The position numbers were made by a program, and so were the translations under genes. From Mrakia gelida (taxonomy: Eukaryota > Basidiomycota > Tremellomycetes > Cystofilobasidiales > Mrakiaceae), in the NCBI GenBank assembly GCA_024345305.1, contig BRON01000003.1, forward strand, positions 1,736,001 to 1,800,000: a DNA stretch of 64,000 nt, given 5' to 3'. Every line of letters starts with the position of its first letter. The first letter of the stretch is position 1. The notes beneath the pieces were generated by a model, which had not been told where the DNA came from, ran no database searches, and was given only the letters and a program-made list of their open reading frames with translations. Shown piece by piece: positions 57,801 to 64,000 of the stretch.

Positions 57801-58007
57801 TCTTCAGCTCGGCCCTTCCTCCAAAGCTCTCACACCTCTAACCCGTCGTCACTTCGACCAGTCAACCTTCCAACCCTTCCCTCCCTCCCTCCCTCCTCCT
57901 CTCAAACCCACACTCCTTTCAATCCTCGCCCATCCTCCTTCTCCTCCTCCCTCGCTCTCACCCAACCCTTACTCACCACCACCACTACTACTACTACTAC
58001 CTCCAAA
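54814..58007. other. Long divergent intergenic region upstream of PMA1
   Basis: The 3.2 kb between PMA1 and the membrane-protein gene is the largest gene-free stretch. It is CT/GA-rich on both strands. The plus-strand open frames at 55198-55783 and 56200-56697 (165 codons, with a Cys-containing end MKKSPCNDGPYDRC) lack an ATG at their start or family similarity and remain unsupported. It probably holds a large PMA1 promoter and UTRs. An ACC/ACT triplet run (57975-58000) abuts the next start. Confidence 0.5.
57975..58000 (+). repeat. ACC/ACT triplet repeat in the 5' leader
   Basis: A run of ACC then ACT triplets ends eight bases before the ATG at 58008. Confidence 0.75.
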
Positions 58008-60153
58008 ATGGCTGTCCCAAAGTCAACTTCGACTCCTCGAAGGAAGCAAGGCGGCTCTCCTCACGCAACTCCTCCTGCCTCGCCCACCGTCGGTCGCTCC
58101 CCTCTCTCAACTCGTCCTCCAATCAGCTCTCCTTCTTCTCAACGATTCCCAGTAGAACAGGGAGTACCTTCATCCCCCGGTAGCCCTCGAGGAGACGACA
58201 GGGAAGCTGGAAGGAAGAGGTGGGAGGCTGAGCAGCAGAGGAAGGCAGACGAGGGCAGGAGGATCGAGGACGTCAAGAACCAGCTCGAGCAGGGAAGGAG
58301 GGAGAGGGAGGAGTTTGGAAACATGGGTGCAGGACGAGGAGGAGATCAGCCTAGGGAGAACACGTGAGTATCGAGTCTCTAGCTTTTCTTCTGGAAGAAG
58401 GACGGAAGACGGACGGACGGGGAGGAGGACGAGGAGTGTGCGAGCAACTCGAAGATGAAACGCTGACCTTCCCTCCTCCTCCTCCCTCCTCCTTTTCTCA
58501 TTCCTTCTTGGCTCGCCCGCTACTCAGCTACGACAGCTACTTCCCCGAGCAGAAGACTCCTCCTCGTCAGCAGCAGCAGCAATCTCAACCCTCCGACGAC
58601 GGCGGTTTCGCAGCGATGCTCTCAGCCACTCCAGACTCGGATTCGGAAGACGAGGACTACCACCCTTCCTCCGTCAACGCTACGACTGGCATGCGTCTCC
58701 CAGCTCCTCTCCCTTCCGCCCACTCCTCCCCAGGTCGATCCTTCCCTTCGCGAAGCCAGTTCCCCGCTCCTCAACCCAAACGATCCCTCTCGCCTCCTCC
58801 GATGGGAAGCCTTGAACCCAAGTCGCCTCCTCCTCTGTACGAGGGAGATCGAGGACGTCCGGAGGGAGGAGGAGCGGGACCTGCTCGGGAACGAGTCGAG
58901 TACCAGCCTATGTCCGAGCGGGAGAGGAGGCAGAGCGCTCGTCCCCAGCAGCCTCCCTCAGGTCAGGCTCAGTCAGGATCCTTCTCTCAGAACCGTCAAC
59001 AACACGAGCAGCAGAACCAGCAGCAACCTCTTCTTCACCACGACCCTTCCAACCCTTTCGCCAACCCTCCCTCCCAGGAAATCCAAGCTCGTCACCCTCC
59101 AGGTCAACTCAACATCGACACTCGAAACCTCTCTTACGCGTCGTCGTCGTCGTCTCCCTTCCAAGGAGGATCCCCGTTCAACGGAGCCTTGCCCTCGCCT
59201 GCTTTAGCTTGGGCTCCGAACGAGAAGCTTTCGCCGAGTGAGAACGCAAAGGCGAGGATGGAGGAGCGAGTGTTGATTCGAGGGAGGGACAGGGGAGAGG
59301 ACCGCTCGACCAAGTTCTGGAACAGGTTCTCGGTGAGCGATCTCTTTCTTTCTTTAGATCCGACTCGACTGAGCAGCAGTCTCGCAGCTTGCTCGTCATT
59401 TTCGTCTTCTAACGCGTCTCTCCTTTCTCGCTCGTCTCTCGCAGATGGTCGCTCACGACTCGAACAAGCGACTTTCTCGAGACGCCGCCTGGCTCAAGAA
59501 GGAAGCTCTTCGAACCAAGCGACAGAAGATCTGGGGATGGCTTGCGTTCTTCGTGAGTAACTCATCTCTGGCTGGCTCTCGCTCGTCGTCCATGATCGAG
59601 AGGAGACGCGTTCCTGACGCGTTCCTCTTCGTCTCGGCTCCTTCTCTTTTTCAGATCATCGTCGCTGGAATCGGCGGTGGACTCGCGTACTACTTCGTCA
59701 CCAAGGACGCCAAAGCCAGTACCACCATTTCGGGAAACGTCGCTGGAGCCTTCCAAACTGCTACCGCCGGACCAGGAGTGAACGTCAGCTCGACAACGAA
59801 GGTCGGAGCGTCGACGGCGACGTCAACGAAGAAGGCTTCGAGTGCGGCTGTGAGTTCGAACTTCCTCTCTTTCCTCTTCTTTCATTGACTTCTCGACGTC
59901 TGCCCGAAAATCTGGACTGATGACGCTCGTTTCTTCTCCTCAGGCCTCCTCTACCGCCGTCGCGAAACGAGCCCTCTCTCCCTCGGACGATCTCCTCGAA
60001 CGTCGAGCTGCCGACCAAGCTTGGGAGAACCGACTCGGTCATCTTCTCGCTGAAGGCGCTCCTTCTCTCTCAGAGGTTCGAGCAGCCTCTCTCCCCAGGT
60101 CCACCGACAAGAGGAGGCTCGCTTCGTCGTCGTCGCTCGAGGATCTCGCTTGA
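58008..60153 (+). CDS. Unknown single-pass membrane protein, fungal type
   Basis: Five exons: 58008-58363, 58528-59332, 59445-59552, 59655-59849, 59944-60153; 557 residues. Residues 1-390 are Pro/Ser/Gln-rich and probably disordered, with a charged helical patch (KRWEAEQQRKADEGRRIED) near residue 75 and QQHEQQNQQQ further on. A conserved-looking block, RSTKFWNRFSMVAHDSNKR and WLKKEALRTKRQKIWGWLA, leads into one membrane helix, LAFFIIVAGIGGGLAYYFV, near residue 430. After it comes a Thr/Ser/Ala-rich segment with NVSSTT sites suited to glycosylation and a basic tail. A cytosolic N-terminus fits the positive-inside rule (KRQK before the helix). No family recognised; the shape recalls wall-stress sensors in reverse, which is speculation. 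Confidence 0.65.
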
Positions 60154-61506
60154 TCGTGTCGCGTGTCCCTTCACCCATCCACCCTCCTCCCTTTCCTCGA
60201 TCTTCCTTTCTTTCATCCCTTCGCATCACTTCTCTTTCACTTTACGACTTTTACTCCCTCCAACTTCACGAACGTTCCGTTCCCCTCCCTTACCTAGCAT
60301 CGCGCGGACCTTAACCTCGTCTTCCACTCACAGTTCGCTCCTCGCCGCACCTAGCATTTCTAACCCCTCCTCCACCTCTACACCCACACTCATTTAGAAT
60401 GCCTATCTACGCTCCCCTTTCCTCTCTCTCCCTCATCTTTAGTTATTGTCTCAGGTTTCTCGCTCCGTCTCCTTCGTCTTCGTTTCGCTTCGCTTCGCTT
60501 CGCTCTCTCCACTCGTCTTGGTCCACGTCTTCTTGCTGTTCTCCCTCTTTGCTCTTCCTTCTGCCCTGCTCGCACTCTCTTATTCTTGGTTTCGCTATCT
60601 TCTTGTTTTCCATCGTTGCTTTTGATACCCCCTCCTTGCTCGTGTCGTTAATTCCCAGGTCCCTCGCCTCTTCTTTTTTTACCCTCTGCTCGTTGTTCTT
60701 CTTTCTCGATATACCCACACCCTTCTTCCCTACTTCTACCGACTTAGCCCAAATCTCCGCTCCCGTCTACCTCCCACTGAGCTCTATTCGCGCGAGAGAC
60801 GCGAGGCGACGACGATGGCTGAGTTCTGTCTTACACTCTCGAGACGCGCCGGTTGATCGGATGAGAAGCTACCGCGGACTTTCGAAAACTAAGGAGGAGG
60901 AATGCGGCAAGCCTCCTCGGATGCTAAAACAACGCTAGAGAAGGGAGGAAGGAGATCGACAAGGAGAGGAGGAGGACGGCCTTCGACAGGGTCGACGTTG
61001 AGTTTGGAACGTCCCCCCTCTCTTTCCGAAAAAGCTCTTCGTTTCAGATGATCCCAGAGCATCACATCCAGGGTCAAGTCTGAGACATGAACTCTCGTAT
61101 GGCTGAACCCGGCCGAGAGAAAACGCAGCGGAGTGAGAAAGCGGACGCGTCGTCGCGCAACCGTTTGGTCCTGATCCCTCCGCTCGACTCGCCTTGACGA
61201 GCTTGAGATTTGAGATCTGAAGACCCTCTTCCTCCTGCACCGCTCTATCAAGCTCACGAACTCTCAGTACAAGAAAAGCTTTTCTCTCATCTCCAGTTCC
61301 CAAACCGAAAAGCGACCGCAGCGAGACTGCTGCCCCTTCTTCGACCCCAGCCCTTGCCCGCTCTTTGCCCTCCAACTCTCTCCTTCCCTCCCCTTCCCTT
61401 CCTCTCGAAACCAACGCTCCTTTCCGCTCCTCCAGCCTAGGCTATCCACCCTCCTTCGCACCTGCCAGGAAATCCATCGCGTTCGCTGCTTGACCAAGGA
61501 GATCCC
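60154..61506. other. Intergenic region, low-complexity CT-rich 3' flank
   Basis: The first 600 bp are CT-rich, with a CGCTT run at 60484-60503. The 179-codon frame 60399-60938 reads as Ser/Leu/Phe low complexity and is rejected as a gene. The second half holds the promoter of the next gene. Confidence 0.5.
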
Positions 61507-64000
61507 ATGTCCGCTTCGAGATATCCAGGGCTCGATCATCCGTGAGTGCCTTCCTTCATCTCTCCCTTCGAAAACACCTCCCTTTCAATCAGTTTCTCTC
61601 AGAGATCCCAGACGGTCGATCGAGGAAGCCTTCGAGACAGCATGGAGCTCGTATATGATCGTTCGCTGACTTTGTTCCTTGTGCTGTTCGCCTCGCCACT
61701 TTCGCTGCCCTCCAGCACCTCCTCCCTTCGAGGTCCTCCCTCCCCTTCCCCTCCCCCTCAACAAGCCAACGCCAACACTTCGAACGGAACGAAACCCTCT
61801 GAGGCTGATAAGGGTGGAAATGGGAAGTCTCCTGGAGGTGGTGGTGTGAAGAGAAGAGCTGAAGGAGAAGGAGTGAGGTGAGTTCAAGCTCTCGTTCCTT
61901 CCCGAATCCCCTCCTCCTTCCCTCGAGCTCGCTGCTCCCTCGTTTCTTGTCGGAATGTCTCCTGGATTGATCTGCCGGCTCTAGGAGTGGACTGGGATAG
62001 ATGTGGAGAGGTGGATGGCCGTGCTAAAAGGTCCAGGAGGACATAGGGTCGTTTGTGTCGAGCTTCCTTCGGATGAAACACAAACGACTTCCTTGCCCCT
62101 GAATCCTCCCAGCACACTTTTCATGCCCTTCCTCATCTCGAGAATCACTCTAGACTCTCGAGACCGTATCGAGGAAGAGCTCTCATCTCCCCCTTTCATT
62201 TTCATCCTCGTCACTCTCCCCCCTCCTTCGTTGTTGAGCTCGTTCGTCGACATTTTCAATCTCGCAGAGTGTCTGACTCGGATCTCGTTCTCTTTTCCCT
62301 TTCTTTCCTCACCTCCTTTCGTCGAACCTTCAGGGAGAACAACGCCAACACCCCCTCTACCTCTCGCCTCTCCTCTCAGGATCCTCGACAGCAGCAGCAG
62401 AACGGAGGATCTCGCTCGCCTTCGTCCTCCCATCCTTCCGTCTCGAACGGAGGCGCGAACAACGTCGAAGACCCAGCCAAGCGACGACGACTCGTTTCTG
62501 GAAGCAACGGACCTCCTTCCTCGTCCAACAAGGATCAGCACCACTCCTCAGACCCTACGGTCGACTTCGACAAACCTCCCATCTCGCCAGTCGTCCTCGG
62601 GTTCAACCTTGCCAACACCGATCCTGGAGTGAGAGACACCGTTCGTTCGGCGTTGAGGATGAAGGAGCAGCAGCAGTTGATCATCCAGCAGAGGAGAGGA
62701 GCAGAGGGATCTTCATCGGCAGCATCTACCCCTCCTCAGGCGTCGGCCAAGACCGGAGGAGACGCCGTCGCTGGAGAAGGAGGAGCTCCCTCCTCGTCGA
62801 CGACGGAGAACGGAAGGGACGTCGACGTCAAGCCCGCTGCTGCTCCTGCCGTGGAGGTCCAGGTCGCCTCGCCTGCTCTGGGGTCAGGAGGGTTCTCGAG
62901 TGGTGGTCTGGCCTCGAGGACTCACGAGGAGGGAAGAGCGAAGGCGGGAGGATTGTCGATTCTCACGCCAGCGAGCGCAGACGCGGCTCAGGTTAGTTTC
63001 CCTCTCGCTCCTCGTCTCTGTTCGTGCTTCGGAAGAGTCGAAGATCATTAAAACTGACACTTCATCCTTCTCTCTCGCTCGTGCTCTCACAGAGCTCACC
63101 TCGAACTGGAGGACCTCCACCCAAACCTCTCTCCGCTCGACCACTCGTCCCTTCTCAGAACGCTTCCCAACCCGGCGCGTTCTTCCCTCCTCCTCAGCAG
63201 CAGCAGTACACTCCCCAGGCAGGCCAAACCCCTCGATCAGCTTCCTCCTCCTCCCAACACCAGCAGCAGCAACAGCCCAGCGGTGGTCCTCCCTCGTCTC
63301 GCCCGTCCATCGCTCCTCGAGTTCCCTCTAACGGCTACCCTTCGAACGGCGGAATGACTCCCAACGGAGGGAACCACCACGCCATGCCGTCTCCAGCACC
63401 CTACGGAGGAGGTCAGCAACAACAACAGCAACAGCAACCTCCCTACAACCCTCCCGGCAGCGCTCGAGCAGCTCCCTCCGCGTCCTACTTCGGAGGAGGA
63501 GGTCCAGGCCAACATCGTCCCCACTCCCCTTCCTCTCCTCCCGCAACCCAAAAGACAACCTTCCTCGCTCCCTTCGAACGCTTCTACGACGCTCTCGTCG
63601 ACTCGCGAACCCTCCAGCAAACCCTCTCGGACCTCTCGATGCGATCAGCAGACATCCATCGACGCGGAGACGAAGAGATCCGTCGATTCCAACATAACCA
63701 TCAACAGGCGGCCAACCTCCTCAACACGCTACAAGTCAGCTCGACAAGTCTTCAGGAGATGGTTAGAAAGGAGGTTGCCGTGGTCAGGGAGGAGACGAGG
63801 AGAGAGGTCGAGGTGATTTGGAAGAGGATTCGACAACTCGAAGGAGGCTTCGTTGCCGCTGGACTTCCCATCCCTCCTCCTCTCCCTTCGACGACTCCCT
63901 CGAACCCTTCGCCTTCGGCACCCGCATCAGCAGCACCCGGTCCTCTCGCACCACCCACAGGAGAGTCCAGTCGTCGAAGAAGCTCGGTCGTCGCCAGGGT
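61507..64000 (+). CDS. Gln/Ser/Pro-rich coiled-coil protein, C-terminus beyond window
   Basis: Start ATG at 61507 (MSASRYPGLDH); exons 61507-61541, 61716-61877, 62334 to about 62993, then from about 63093 to the window end. The protein has a basic patch GGVKRRAEGEG and a second one DPAKRRRLVSG, both good nuclear-import signals. A helical patch follows: VLGFNLANTDPGVRDTVRS with ALRMKEQQQLIIQQRR. After a long Pro/Gln/Gly-rich stretch there is a clear amphipathic region, LAPFERFYDALVDSRTLQQT to SDLSMRSADIHRR, NHQQAANLLNTLQVSSTSL and EVAVVREETRREVEVIWKR, which is probably a coiled coil. No family recognised; a chromatin or transcription role would be a guess. The second intron is 456 nt, far longer than the rest, and contains an 11-bp hairpin. 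Confidence 0.6.
62048..62088 (+). other. Perfect 11-bp hairpin inside a long intron
   Basis: gtcgtttgtgt at 62048-62058 pairs exactly with acacaaacgac at 62078-62088, leaving a 19-nt loop, within the 456-nt intron of the last gene. Confidence 0.65.

Noticed and set aside
60399..60938. 179-codon frame starting with ATG, hydrophobic
   Set aside because: Translation of CT-rich 3' flank into Ser/Leu/Phe; the apparent membrane segments come from base composition and there is no conserved motif.

Overview
The window looks like a stretch of nuclear chromosome from a basidiomycete fungus, most likely a red yeast or relative in Pucciniomycotina (Rhodotorula/Sporobolomyces-like); that placement is an inference. 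The grounds are very intron-dense genes (up to 24 exons), short introns with GTGAGT, GTTCGT or GTACGT donors and a strong GCTGAC branch-site motif 20-40 nt before the acceptor, GC-rich third codon positions, and basidiomycete-style Pma1, Kre6 and Dam1 proteins. I see no virus, transposon, CRISPR array, rRNA or tRNA. Exon coordinates were worked out by hand from splice signals, phase and family similarity.

Layout. 1-981 (-): 5' part of a PDK1/Pkh-type kinase, cut by the window edge. 2317-3618 (+): MYND-finger protein 1. 4162-5812 (+): NOL1/NOP2/Sun RNA cytosine methyltransferase. 6012-7074 (-): PRKRIP1-type spliceosomal protein. 7546-9124 (-): DASH subunit Dam1 with an extra C-terminal domain. 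9549-13733 (+): Kre6/Skn1 beta-glucan synthesis protein (19 exons). 14402-15461 (+): F-box-like protein. 15803-17819 (-): unknown Ser/Gln-rich nuclear-type protein. 18043-20261 (-): bZIP factor. 20884-23792 (-): GMC oxidoreductase. 24268-25237 (-): ribosomal protein S16. 26093-28665 (-): proteasome ATPase Rpt4, sharing a 281-bp divergent promoter with 28947-31399 (+): PCID2/Thp1-type PCI protein. 32439-36524 (+): Hsl1/Gin4-type kinase. 37758-42109 (+): Zn2Cys6 transcription factor (22 exons). 42385-44735 (+): unknown protein with a BRCT-like start and a frame change. 44949-46849 (-): DCAF4-like WD protein. 47294-48590 (+): MYND-finger protein 2, a paralogue of the one at 2317. 49476-54813 (-): plasma-membrane H+-ATPase Pma1 (24 exons). 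58008-60153 (+): unknown single-pass membrane protein. 61507-64000 (+): Gln-rich coiled-coil protein, running off the edge.

Most genes are unrelated housekeeping functions (cell wall, proton pumping, proteasome, ribosome, mRNA export, kinetochore, cell-cycle kinase), so this is not a gene cluster. The most interesting observations are at the level of gene structure: a 5-nt microexon in the catalytic core of the Kre6 gene, an in-frame 6-nt microexon inside the zinc cluster of the Zn2Cys6 factor, a Dam1 with an RGG-like linker and a winged-helix-like tail, two diverged MYND paralogues with a non-standard first zinc pair, a 17-bp perfect inverted repeat around a splice donor upstream of the PDK1 gene, and an over-long repeat-bearing intron in the S16 gene.
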